Assembly: GCA_001298555.1 (NCBI GenBank)
Contig: LJCW01000264.1
Span: 1-62,590 of the forward strand
Origin: Actinobacteria bacterium OV450
GTDB lineage: Bacteria; Actinomycetota; Actinomycetes; Streptomycetales; Streptomycetaceae
Direction of reading: 5' to 3'
Length of the DNA stretch: 62,590 nucleotides
Shown: positions 17,339 through 24,596 of the stretch, piece after piece
Layout: each line of letters opens with the position of its first letter
Position numbering within the stretch: position 1 is the stretch's first letter
Notes under the pieces: model-generated
What the model saw: the letters and a program-made list of their open reading frames with translations, nothing else
Told to the model about the DNA's origin: nothing
Databases searched by the model: none
Program-made: the position numbers and the translations under genes

Positions 17339-17840
17339 GCTCTCCCACGCGGCCTCCGCCGGCAGGAGCGGCGGGCAGCCGGCCGAGGACCGCGGTGACC
17401 GCCGGGGGTGCGTGACGGCGGGCCCACACGAGGCTCCCGCCGGCGGCGGACGCCCCGTCCTGCCCGGAGGCCAGTTCCTCTGCCCGCGCCGCGTGCGCTG
17501 CCGCGCCGAGGATGTGTTTCACCTGGTGCGCGTCGGCCAGGGGGTGGAGGTACGCGGCGCCGGCGGCGTGGCTCGCCGCGCGCGCCGCGTCGACCGCCGC
17601 GGGTGCACCGGCTTCCTGTGCCGCACGGTAGGCCGCCCACGCGCTCTTCCGCAGGGCGGCCGTGCGCCGTCCGCCCCCGGCGAAGGCGTACGCCGCCTCG
17701 ATGGCGTCGCGGGGGCGCGCATCGGCAGGACGGTGCTGTGCGAAGAGCGCCAGCGTCCTGCGCGCACAGTCGGCCGCGTACCCCGCGATCTCGCGCAACT
17801 CGTGTTCGCTCAGCTCGAACTTCTCCGACTCGGTGGGCAT
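17304..17840 (-). CDS. Putative immunity protein (Imm-5-like, all-helical)
   Basis: A 178-residue Ala-rich helical protein. It has the features I associate with the actinobacterial Imm-5-like putative immunity family (sometimes mislabelled exonuclease SbcC): an N-terminal segment LSEHELREIAGYAADCARR, then RPRDAIEAAYAFAGG and repeated Ala-rich helices with a His-bearing segment (HPLADAHQVKHILGAAAHA). Such proteins are predicted to neutralise a toxin, but no toxin gene is nearby, so the name is by family only. The ATG at 17840 is used; upstream codons in frame look non-coding. Its last 35 bases overlap helR on the opposite strand. Confidence 0.7.
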   Translation of the reverse strand: MPTESEKFELSEHELREIAGYAADCARRTLALFAQHRPADARPRDAIEAAYAFAGGGRRTAALRKSAWAAYRAAQEAGAPAAVDAARAASHAAGAAYLHPLADAHQVKHILGAAAHAARAEELASGQDGASAAGGSLVWARRHAPPAVTAVLGRLPAAPAGGGRVGELMRGLDAALRA

Positions 17841-17974
17841 GACGTGATTCTGCCGCAACCCTCGGGGCCGGGCCCGGGTTCGGCCCGTCGGCCCGGAGCA
17901 CACCGGCGGTCGGGCGGCGCAGCAGGTGGGATACGTTGTGGCTCCGTTCGGGGGACGAGCTACGGAGCATGTGC

Positions 17975-19150
17975 ATGACGCAGAACACAGGGTGGGGACC
18001 CATGGGAGCCCCCGGGCCGGGAGGGCAAGGCGGCGGATGGGGCGGTGTCCCGCCCTGGGGCGGATGGCCGCCGCCGGCGCCGCAGCCGGGGGCGATACCC
18101 CTGCGGCCGCTGGCGCTGGGGGACATGCTCCGCGGAGCGTTCGCGATCCTCCGCAAGCACTGGAAGCAGCTGGCCGGGGTCATGCTGGCCGTGCAGGCCG
18201 TCGTCCTGCCGGTGATGGCCGTCGTGGTGGGCATCGCCGTTGCCGTCGTGCACGAGCATGTCGAGCCGGTCTTCGATCCGCCGTACGGGCGCACTCCCGG
18301 GGCCGAGGACGTGGTGCCGGTGGTCGTCGCCGGAAGCCTGGTGTTCGTCCTGCTCCTCGTCGTGGGGATGCTGGGCATGGCGGTCCTGGTGTCGCTGTGT
18401 CAGGCGGTGCTCAAGGAGGCGGTCATGGGCCGCCCCACCACCTTCCGGGCCATGCGGCGCGCCGCCGTCCGCCGGGCCCCCGCGGTGGCCGGCGCGATGC
18501 TGCTCACCATGGTGATCGCGGGCGCCCCGGTGTTCGCCGTGCTGGCCGTGTGGGTGCCGCTGGTGGTCACCGTGGCCTCCGGGAACGGCTCCCCGGCTCT
18601 CCTCGGGGTCCTGCCGGTGCTCCTGCTGGCAGCCCTCCCGCTGACCGTGTGGCTCACCACCCGGCTCGGACTGGCCCCGGCCGCCGTGGTCCTGGAGGGC
18701 GCCGGCCCGGTCACCGCACTGCGCCGCTCGGCCAAGCTGGTCCGGGGCGACTGGTGGCGGATCTTCGGCTACACCGTGGTGGGCGGGATGATCGCGGGTG
18801 CGGTCTCCTGGCTGGTCCAGATGCCGTTCAACGTCATCGGCATGTTCGCTGTGGTCCCCGCGCTGGCCGACCAGCCCGAGGGGAGCGCCCCCACGGGCGG
18901 CCTGATCACCGCCCTGGTCTTCGCCCTCCTCGCCATGGTCCTCGGCACCACCGTCGGCCAGATGTTCCAGATCGGGTTCACCCAGCTGGTCAGCGGCATC
19001 GTCTACGTCGACCAGCGGATACGGCGCGAGGGCCTCGCCGATGCGATCCTCGCCGAGCTCGCGGCGGGCCGGCCCGCCGCCGGGCCCGCCGCCCGGTCCG
19101 GCGGGCCCGACGGTCCGACCGCCGGGCCCGACGCTCCGACCGGCGCCTGA
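17975..19150 (+). CDS. Multi-pass membrane protein, glycerophosphodiesterase membrane-domain-like
   Basis: A 391-residue membrane protein. The first 45 residues are Gly/Pro/Trp-rich and probably cytoplasmic (GWGGVPPWGGWPPPAP); then follow about six hydrophobic segments, with conserved-looking motifs RPLALGDMLRGAFAILRKHW and FTQLVSGIVYVDQRIRREG, which in Streptomyces mark the family annotated as glycerophosphoryl diester phosphodiesterase membrane domain. No catalytic domain is present, so an enzyme activity should not be assumed. Start ATG 17975 follows CGGAG with a 7-base gap; an ATG six bases earlier is the alternative. The C-terminus is Pro/Gly-rich. Confidence 0.8.
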   Translation: MTQNTGWGPMGAPGPGGQGGGWGGVPPWGGWPPPAPQPGAIPLRPLALGDMLRGAFAILRKHWKQLAGVMLAVQAVVLPVMAVVVGIAVAVVHEHVEPVFDPPYGRTPGAEDVVPVVVAGSLVFVLLLVVGMLGMAVLVSLCQAVLKEAVMGRPTTFRAMRRAAVRRAPAVAGAMLLTMVIAGAPVFAVLAVWVPLVVTVASGNGSPALLGVLPVLLLAALPLTVWLTTRLGLAPAAVVLEGAGPVTALRRSAKLVRGDWWRIFGYTVVGGMIAGAVSWLVQMPFNVIGMFAVVPALADQPEGSAPTGGLITALVFALLAMVLGTTVGQMFQIGFTQLVSGIVYVDQRIRREGLADAILAELAAGRPAAGPAARSGGPDGPTAGPDAPTGA

Positions 19151-19179
19151 GGGAGCCCCACCCGTCGAAGGGTGGGCCC

Positions 19180-20091
19180 CTACCCCGGCACCACCGGGGG
19201 CAGCGGCTCACGTGCCGCGTGCCAGGCCGCGGGCAGGGCGGCGACGCCCGTTCGCGCGGCGATCACCCCGCCCGCGATGGCGCAGGTGGTGTCGATGTCG
19301 CCACGCCCGGCGACCGTCACCCACAGGCCCTCGTGCAGGTCGTCGAGGTGCCCCGCCGCGCACCACAGGGCGTACGGGACGGTGTCGGGCCCGGACATCC
19401 GGTAGCCGGAGCCCAGCACTTGCGCGGCGTGCCGCACGGAGGTCCGCTCCGGCATCCGGGCCGCGATCCGCAGCCCCGACCGGACGTCGCCGGCGGGGAG
19501 CCGTTCGGCGACCGCCCCGAGGAACTCCGGCCGGGCGGGGGGGGGCCCGCCCCGGCTGCGGGTGGCCAGCGCCGCGGCCACGGCGACCGCCACGGCTCCG
19601 GCGACCGCCTCCGGGTGGTGGTGCGAGACCGCGCTCTGGCGGGCAGCCTGCTCGGCGGCCGCGTCGAGGTCCGCGGCGTGCCAGGCGCCGAGCGGAGCGG
19701 CGCGCATGGCCGCGCCGTTGCCCCAGGAGCCCTGCCCGCCGAACTGTCCGGCGACCACCTCCCGCCACGGCTCGCCCGCGCCGATGCGGCGGAGCACGTC
19801 GTGCATCGAGGCTCCGTAGCCGCGGTGCGTGTCGTCGGCGTAGGCCGCCGCGAAGCGCAGGGCGAGGCGGTCCTGGTCGACGGTGCCGCCGCCCTCGGCG
19901 AGTTCCCGGACGAGAACGAGCGCCTGGGCGGTGTCGTCGCTCCACTGCCACAGCGGTTCCGGTGGCGGCGTCCGCGCCTCCAGGGCCGCCTCACCGTCCC
20001 GGCGCAGGATGCCGAACCAACGGTCACCGAAGGCGTCGCCGAAGGCGAGCCCGTACAACGAGTCGAGCGCGGTGGTGGGTATGTCGATCAC
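19180..20091 (-). CDS. ADP-ribosylglycohydrolase family protein (DraG/ARH-like)
   Basis: A 303-residue helical metal-dependent hydrolase that would remove ADP-ribose from proteins or small molecules. Metal-binding elements are SDDTAQAL near residue 50 and GDIDTTCAIAGGVIAAR near residue 270; GLAFGDAFG at the N-terminus is the usual entry motif. The GTG start at 20091 forms a GTGA overlap with the stop of the ATP-grasp gene, so the two are translationally coupled. The target is unknown; the coupling suggests that it works on the product, or the regulation, of the ATP-grasp enzyme. Confidence 0.88.
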   Translation of the reverse strand: MIDIPTTALDSLYGLAFGDAFGDRWFGILRRDGEAALEARTPPPEPLWQWSDDTAQALVLVRELAEGGGTVDQDRLALRFAAAYADDTHRGYGASMHDVLRRIGAGEPWREVVAGQFGGQGSWGNGAAMRAAPLGAWHAADLDAAAEQAARQSAVSHHHPEAVAGAVAVAVAAALATRSRGGPPPARPEFLGAVAERLPAGDVRSGLRIAARMPERTSVRHAAQVLGSGYRMSGPDTVPYALWCAAGHLDDLHEGLWVTVAGRGDIDTTCAIAGGVIAARTGVAALPAAWHAAREPLPPVVPG

Positions 20092-20885
20092 AGGGGCACT
20101 ATGGCAGCACGACGGGGCTCCTGCACGGGAGCGTTGCGGAGGAACGGCAGGTCGCGTTCGGCCACGTCGGCAAGGGGGCCCGCGGCACGGATGACGACGT
20201 CGAGGACGCGGTCGGGCTCGGCCGCGTAACAGTGCGCGAACCACGGCATGTTGGCCTTCACGACCGCCCAGCCGCCGTCGAGGAGCCGGCCGACGTCGAC
20301 GCACACGGCGCTCGGCAGCCCGTCCGCCGCGACGCGGAGCACCTCGCGGGCGAACGCGTGCGCGTCCCTGTCCAGCGGTGCGGGATCGGGGCGCCCGTGG
20401 ACGGCGTAGCGGCTGCCGGCCGCGACCTCCCCGTCGCGTACGAACAGCCGGTACTCGGCGGCGAATTCCACCACACCGCTGACGAGCACCGGCGTGCGGC
20501 CGTCGAGTCCGGCCGGCAGTGCGCCCCCGTCCTCGTACACCGCGGCGGGCAGCAGGCCGATCTTCGCGGAGGGCGGTTTCACGAAGGCGCGTTCGCGCAG
20601 CGAGCGGGCTCCGGCGAGCGTCATGAGCCGTACGGTACGCCGCAGAAGGGGGGCGGGCAGCCCCGTCAGCCAGTCGTCGGCGGGTTCGAGGAGCCCGACT
20701 CCGAGCCGCCCGGCCAGTACGTCGGCGGCGAGCGGGCCGCCGTACCAGTGCGTGCGGCGGCCCTCGGCCCGGCCCGCGTGGGCGCGCACCTCGTAGCCGC
20801 GCCGGGCCGCCGCCTGCGCGAGGAGTTCCGCGGTGCTGGTGCGGGGCGGGTTCAGCAGCAGGACGGGTGCGGTGCGGTCTTCCAT
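20088..20885 (-). CDS. ATP-grasp protein of the R2K type
   Basis: A 265-residue protein with features of the R2K branch of the ATP-grasp fold (PF14243-like), in which a conserved Arg is replaced by Lys. Visible elements: AFVKPPSAKIG (nucleotide-binding Lys), VLVSGVVEFAAEYRLFV (ATP-grasp core strands), CVDVGRLLDGGWAVVKANMPW (Mg-binding Glu/Asn region modified). ATP-grasp enzymes ligate a carboxylate to an amine; R2K members are mostly uncharacterised and often predicted to add amino acids or tags to peptides or proteins. The ATG at 20885 keeps the domain complete; its ribosome site is poor. It ends in a 4-base overlap with the ADP-ribosylglycohydrolase gene. Confidence 0.78.
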   Translation of the reverse strand: MEDRTAPVLLLNPPRTSTAELLAQAAARRGYEVRAHAGRAEGRRTHWYGGPLAADVLAGRLGVGLLEPADDWLTGLPAPLLRRTVRLMTLAGARSLRERAFVKPPSAKIGLLPAAVYEDGGALPAGLDGRTPVLVSGVVEFAAEYRLFVRDGEVAAGSRYAVHGRPDPAPLDRDAHAFAREVLRVAADGLPSAVCVDVGRLLDGGWAVVKANMPWFAHCYAAEPDRVLDVVIRAAGPLADVAERDLPFLRNAPVQEPRRAAIVPL

Positions 20886-20924
20886 GACGCGGACGCTACA
20901 AGAGGAGTGCCCCGGGAGCCCATC

Positions 20925-21205
20925 CGTTTGCGGCGGCGGGCTCGGACGTCCGTCCGCTCGACCACCGTTGCGGGCTCGGTCTCGTCCTGCTGCCCGATCT
21001 GCAGGCCGCGGCTCCCGAGGTCGGTGCAGGTGGTGCGGTCGAAGACCAAGCGGGCGCCGCGCCGTTCGTCGATGCGGGCGAGGGCGATCCCCTCGCGTCC
21101 GGCACCGTCCCGGAAGTGCCGGACGACCACCGCGCCCGGGATATCCCGGCCGCCGCCCGGTGGAGGGCCGCAGCGATGCGCGCCCGGTCGGCACCCTCCG
21201 CCGCG
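20925..21205 (-). pseudogene. Decayed C-terminal remnant of a CU044_5270-type protein
   Basis: This stretch has the codon bias of a real gene (about nine in ten third positions are G/C between 20925 and 21120 on the minus strand) but no intact gene. In one frame it reads IPGAVVVRHFRDGAGREGIA and then ARLVFDRTTCTDLGSR, the end pattern of CU044_5270-family proteins (usually partners of ECF sigma factors). The preceding helix (ADRARIAAALHRAAAG) is in another frame, so a small indel lies near 21142-21150. Everything upstream of about 21205 is gone. I infer a truncated, frameshifted relic. Confidence 0.5.
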
Positions 21206-21213
21206 GGCCCGGT

Positions 21214-21513
21214 TCAGCCCGCGGCGGCCCGCGGGGCGTCGGCGGCGTGGAGGTTCTCGCGGGCGGTGAGCTGGCCCTGGACGAAGGGGTCGGACTCCGG
21301 GGCGTACGGACCGCTGTGGGCGGCGAGCAGCTCGGTGATGCGCTCCCATTCCGCGACCGCGGCCCGGGCCGCCTCCTCGTCCCCGGGCCCGGCGGCGAGG
21401 GCGTCCTCGGCCGCTTCGAGGGCCTCGGCCGCCTCGTGGTGGCTCATACCGGTGGCTTCGCCGCGTATGCGGTCGCGCTCCGCGCGCTCCCGTGCGGTGG
21501 GCTCGTCGGCCAT
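21214..21513 (-). CDS. Small acidic protein of unknown function
   Basis: A 99-residue soluble protein, strongly acidic and Ala/Glu-rich, predicted mostly helical (EAAEALEAAEDALAAGPGDE, AVAEWERITELLAAHSG). No known domain recognised. The ATG at 21513 follows AGAGG with a 6-base gap, which is why the longer open frame is trimmed. The first residues MADEPTARERAERDR are highly charged. It may be a small stress or DNA-associated protein, but nothing in the sequence proves a role. Confidence 0.65.
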   Translation of the reverse strand: MADEPTARERAERDRIRGEATGMSHHEAAEALEAAEDALAAGPGDEEAARAAVAEWERITELLAAHSGPYAPESDPFVQGQLTARENLHAADAPRAAAG

Positions 21514-22024
21514 GACGTACCTCTGCTTTCCCTCGGTTGCTTCGACTGCGATGGCGTCCGACGCTCGTCTGCCCCGCCCGGTCGAGGTTAGGTCCCGCGC
21601 CGGGGAGGTCGTGTGGGCGCCCTGTTCAGGGACTGCGGAGGGAACACGCAGACCCGTGTCGCCCGTACGTCCGAAGAAGCGGCGCGGGGAGTTGTTACAG
21701 GAGCCCGCACCCGTTCGGAGCAAAGCGGAAGGCGGCCGTCCGTGGTCGGCGTCCGTACCGGAAGGCCCCTGCCCCCAGCCCTCCCAAGGGCCGCTGCGCT
21801 CACCGCCGCCGGACGCTTCGGCTCCGCCTTGACACGTGTCCGGTACAAGCGAGAGTCACGGCTATGTCCGCATTGGGCAACACGGGGGAACACGCACGGA
21901 ATGAGTGGCTTTCGGTGGTGGCGGCGGGCCAGAGTGTGCCTCCTCGGCAGGACGCCGGGAACTGTTCGAAGCCCCCCCGGACACGGGCCGGGTAGGGCTG
22001 CTGTCTGTCGAAGGGGTCATCTTC
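21514..22024. other. 511-base stretch without an assignable gene
   Basis: Contains no convincing gene or RNA. A TTGACA (21829-21834) runs into the 10-bp palindrome GACACGTGTC (21831-21840) but no good -10 follows; this is the likely control region of the lamin-tail gene at 22025. A 43-codon open frame starts at ATG 21864 without a ribosome site and is not called. Confidence 0.5.
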
Positions 22025-22507
22025 ATGTCTGCTTCTCTCGCCACCCGCCGGGTCCTCTCCGCGTTCCTGGCCGCAGGTGCCCTGGTCGGTGCCGCCGCCC
22101 TGCCGGCCGCCGCGGACGGCCACCAGCGCGACCACCGGGCACGCCAGTCCTCGATCGTCATCGGCGAGGTCCAGTACGACAGCCCCGGCCGCAACGACCG
22201 CTCCGCCCGCGCACTGAACGGGGAGTGGGTCGAGGTGAAGAACACCGGCCGTCACGCCGTCAACCTGCGCGGATACACCCTCACCGACCGCCAGGGCAAC
22301 CGCTACCGCTTCAACGACTTCCGTCTGGACGGCCGTTCCAGCGTCAAGGTCCACACCGGCAAGGGCCGCGACACCCGCCACGACGTCTACCAGGACCGCC
22401 GCGACCAGGTGTGGGACGAGCGCGACAGCGCCACGCTGCGTGACAACCGCGGCAACGTCGTCGACTCCGACTCGTGGGACGGCCGCCGTAACCACCACAA
22501 CCACTGA
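22025..22507 (+). CDS. Secreted lamin-tail-domain protein
   Basis: A 160-residue exported protein. Signal peptide residues 1 to about 34, cleaved after ALPAAA. The rest is one lamin tail domain: SIVIGEVQYDSPG, then EWVEVKNTGRHAVNLRGYTL, KVHTGKGRDT and RDNRGNVVDSDSW are the typical strands of this immunoglobulin-like fold. In bacteria such domains occur in secreted nucleases and surface proteins; alone, it is probably a binding or structural module. GAAGGGG lies 9 bases before the ATG. The C-terminus is His/Asn-rich (NHHNH). Terminator follows; the SNase-like gene converges from the other side. Confidence 0.88.
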   Translation: MSASLATRRVLSAFLAAGALVGAAALPAAADGHQRDHRARQSSIVIGEVQYDSPGRNDRSARALNGEWVEVKNTGRHAVNLRGYTLTDRQGNRYRFNDFRLDGRSSVKVHTGKGRDTRHDVYQDRRDQVWDERDSATLRDNRGNVVDSDSWDGRRNHHNH

Positions 22508-22512
22508 CCCGG

Positions 22513-22545
22513 ACCGGCCGGCCCCGAGGGGCTGACCCGGCCGGT
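22513..22545. terminator. Hairpin between convergent genes
   Basis: Arms ACCGGCCGG (22513-22521) and CCGGCCGGT (22537-22545) with a smaller GC stem inside the loop. It starts 5 bases after the lamin-tail gene stop. Confidence 0.65.
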
Positions 22546-22716
22546 GGTCACGCGGACGAGAGCGTGAGCCGCCGGCCCACCGAGCGGCGTGTCACGGCGA
22601 GGGGGCCGCGGCACGCCGCCCTCGTGTCTCCCCGCCCGCTCCGCAGCGCGCGCCGGTGTCCGTCCCGTGGGCCCGACCGGTGCGGCAGCCACGCGGCCGA
22701 ACGGGTCCGGCCCGGC

Positions 22717-23601
22717 TCACTTCTCCTTGAAGACGATCTCTTCCGGCTGGCGGGTCATCCGCACGGTGTGCCCGTTGGTGACCTCGACGACGTGCTGCAG
22801 GCCGGTGATGAGCTTGGACGGGTCCGACTGGAGGCGGAACTCGTCCGCGGCGCCGCCGAGGAAGGCGGGGAAGCAGCTCACCGACGGGTCCGCGGGGTTG
22901 AGTTCCAGGTAGTCCTTGAGCCTGCGGAACAGCTTGGGCAGGATGACCGCGCCGTCCTCGGCCGTGAGGGAGGACATCCCGGTGATCTTGGCGCCCTTGG
23001 TGGTCACGTCGACACCGTCGGCCCACACCCCGGTCTTGGCGGCCCTCGCCGCGAGTGCGGCTGCGCCGAGCACGTCGCGCAGGTAGCCGGGCAGCCCCTC
23101 GTAGAAGGTCGGGTAGGCCAGACCGAGCGAGAGCAGATGGTAGTTCCCGGTCCGCCTGAGCAGGTCGTCGCTGACACCGATCTCGTACCCGCTGTACGCC
23201 GGCGGGGTGTGGCGGCCGACGAAGGCCACGCACCGGCCGAAGGCGTCGGAGCCGCGGGTGAGGATGTAGCCGGGGACCCGGGAGGGGGTGGTGGTGACGG
23301 TCTCGTCGTCGTGGCGTTCGACGCTCGTGAAGCCGAGCCACTTCAGCAGTTCGTCCGCCGCCTCGTGGGCGAGCTTGATCGGCTGGTGCTGGACGGATGC
23401 GCCCTGGCCGTAGTGGGTCTCCAGCGCGTCGATGCCCTCCAGGCGGATGGCGGCGCGGCCGTCCGCCTCGGGAAGGATCTGCCGGCAGCCCGGGACGAGT
23501 TTCCATTCGGCGACGTCGTCCGGGACGAAGGGGACGGTGTCGCCGTCCGGCTTGCTCTTCGCCGGCACCGTGAACGAGCCTCTGATCAGCAGCATCGACA
23601 T
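22717..23601 (-). CDS. Staphylococcal-nuclease-like protein
   Basis: A 294-residue protein whose N-terminal half follows the SNase/thermonuclease pattern: KPDGDTV (Ca-binding strand), IRLEGIDALETHYG (equivalent of the catalytic Arg and Glu, here R-L-x-x-I-D-A-L-E) and AFGRCVAFV (second catalytic Arg). No signal peptide, so it is probably cytoplasmic, unlike most SNases. The C-terminal half is of unknown type. The start at 23601 (MSMLLIRGSF) is chosen because GGGAG lies 6 bases ahead; longer starts up to 23625 exist. Nested inverted repeats lie just upstream and suggest control. Nuclease activity on DNA or RNA is inferred from motifs only. Confidence 0.72.
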   Translation of the reverse strand: MSMLLIRGSFTVPAKSKPDGDTVPFVPDDVAEWKLVPGCRQILPEADGRAAIRLEGIDALETHYGQGASVQHQPIKLAHEAADELLKWLGFTSVERHDDETVTTTPSRVPGYILTRGSDAFGRCVAFVGRHTPPAYSGYEIGVSDDLLRRTGNYHLLSLGLAYPTFYEGLPGYLRDVLGAAALAARAAKTGVWADGVDVTTKGAKITGMSSLTAEDGAVILPKLFRRLKDYLELNPADPSVSCFPAFLGGAADEFRLQSDPSKLITGLQHVVEVTNGHTVRMTRQPEEIVFKEK

Positions 23602-23620
23602 GTCGACTCCCACCACAGTC

Positions 23621-23649
23621 ATCACCGTACGTGTTCGGTGATCACGTAC
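23621..23649. promoter_or_regulatory. Nested inverted repeats upstream of the SNase-like gene
   Basis: Two interleaved dyads: ATCACCG (23621-23627) with CGGTGAT (23636-23642), and GTACGTG (23627-23633) with CACGTAC (23643-23649). Both are exact 7-bp arms. They lie 20-48 bases before the gene start, where a repressor would cover the promoter or the transcription start. Confidence 0.6.
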
Positions 23650-23694
23650 AGTACACAGGCGGACGGGGTGGCCCTCGCGCAGCGCGCCGCCGTG

Positions 23695-24330
23695 TCAGGC
23701 GCTCGGGCTCGCACCCGGCCGAGGGCCGCCCGGACCGCCACGCTGCGGCAGCAGGGCCTTGCAGGTCTCGTACGCCTGCGCCGACTGCGGATCCGAGGTG
23801 GGGATGTTCCGCAAGCCCGTGCCCGTGCCCGGCGCGTTCGGGGAGGCCGACGGCAGCACCACGCCGTGGTCCTTGAGACAGCCGGCGAACGCCTTCATGG
23901 CACCGCCGTCGCCGCCGGGGCCGCCGCCGCGCCCGTTGAACTGCGGGCGCAGATCCGCACACGCCTGCGCGGCCTGGCTGCGCTGCGGGTCCGCCGACGC
24001 CCCACGGCCGCCGCCCCAGCCGCCGGGACCACCCCCGGCGCCGGGGCCGCGCGTGCCTCCCGACGGGCGACCGCTGCCGCTCGGGCGCGGCGCCATCGTG
24101 ACGCCGTGCCGGGCCAGGCACTGGCGGTACGCGTCCATCGCCTTCGCGTCCGGTGAGGCCGACGCCGAGGCGGAGGCACCGGCCGCCGTGTTCACCGCGC
24201 CGGAACCGCCGGAACCGGAGGAGCACCCCGCGAGCACCAGCCCGCACGCCGACAGGACCAGGGCGCACAGGGCCGCCCGGGACGCGAGGTCGGTGCGCGG
24301 GATGGCCGGCCGGGTCGTGGTCCAGGGCAT
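23695..24330 (-). CDS. Lipoprotein with two Cys-His repeat motifs, unknown function
   Basis: A 211-residue lipoprotein: signal peptide with lipobox LAGC, then a Ser/Ala-rich linker and two short similar modules, YRQCLARHGVTM and FAGCLKDHGVVLP, each with CL, then HGV, separated by a Gly/Pro/Arg-rich stretch. Two further Cys (ACADL, ETCKALLP) complete the set, so paired disulfides or metal binding are likely. The ATG at 24330 has GAGGAG 9 bases ahead. It faces away from the MacAB-type efflux operon and shares its control region; it may be a sensor, chaperone or target for that system. I do not know a named family. Confidence 0.8.
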   Translation of the reverse strand: MPWTTTRPAIPRTDLASRAALCALVLSACGLVLAGCSSGSGGSGAVNTAAGASASASASPDAKAMDAYRQCLARHGVTMAPRPSGSGRPSGGTRGPGAGGGPGGWGGGRGASADPQRSQAAQACADLRPQFNGRGGGPGGDGGAMKAFAGCLKDHGVVLPSASPNAPGTGTGLRNIPTSDPQSAQAYETCKALLPQRGGPGGPRPGASPSA

Positions 24331-24532
24331 GTCCGTTGTCTCCTCGGGGCGTCGGGCGGCCGGCGGCGTGGGCGCGTCGGCGACGAGGACTGAACCGCAC
24401 GGAGATGGGCGCGACCCGGGCGTCGGCTGGGAATTCCCTGACAGCGTGCGGACCCCGGCGCACCATCGATGCCGGGTACGCGTGCGGTACGCCCCGTATC
24501 CGCAGGCATGCCCGGTTCGGCGGAGCGTTCGG

Positions 24533-24562
24533 CTCCCAGGAAACTCCCAGGAATCTCCCAGG
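24533..24562 (+). promoter_or_regulatory. Three 11-bp-spaced direct repeats upstream of efflux operon
   Basis: CTCCCAGG occurs at 24533-24540, 24544-24551 and 24555-24562, exactly 11 bases apart, so all three face the same side of the helix. This is the classic arrangement for OmpR-family response regulators, and such a regulator is encoded at the end of this operon. The last copy is 34 bases before the adaptor start codon. Confidence 0.7.
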
Positions 24563-24596
24563 GACTGCAAAGTACGGGCGGCCAGGATCCCGCCCC

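Noticed and set aside
21864..21995. 43-codon open frame before the lamin-tail gene
   Set aside because: No ribosome site, weak codon bias towards the end, no similarity to known proteins; likely leader DNA.
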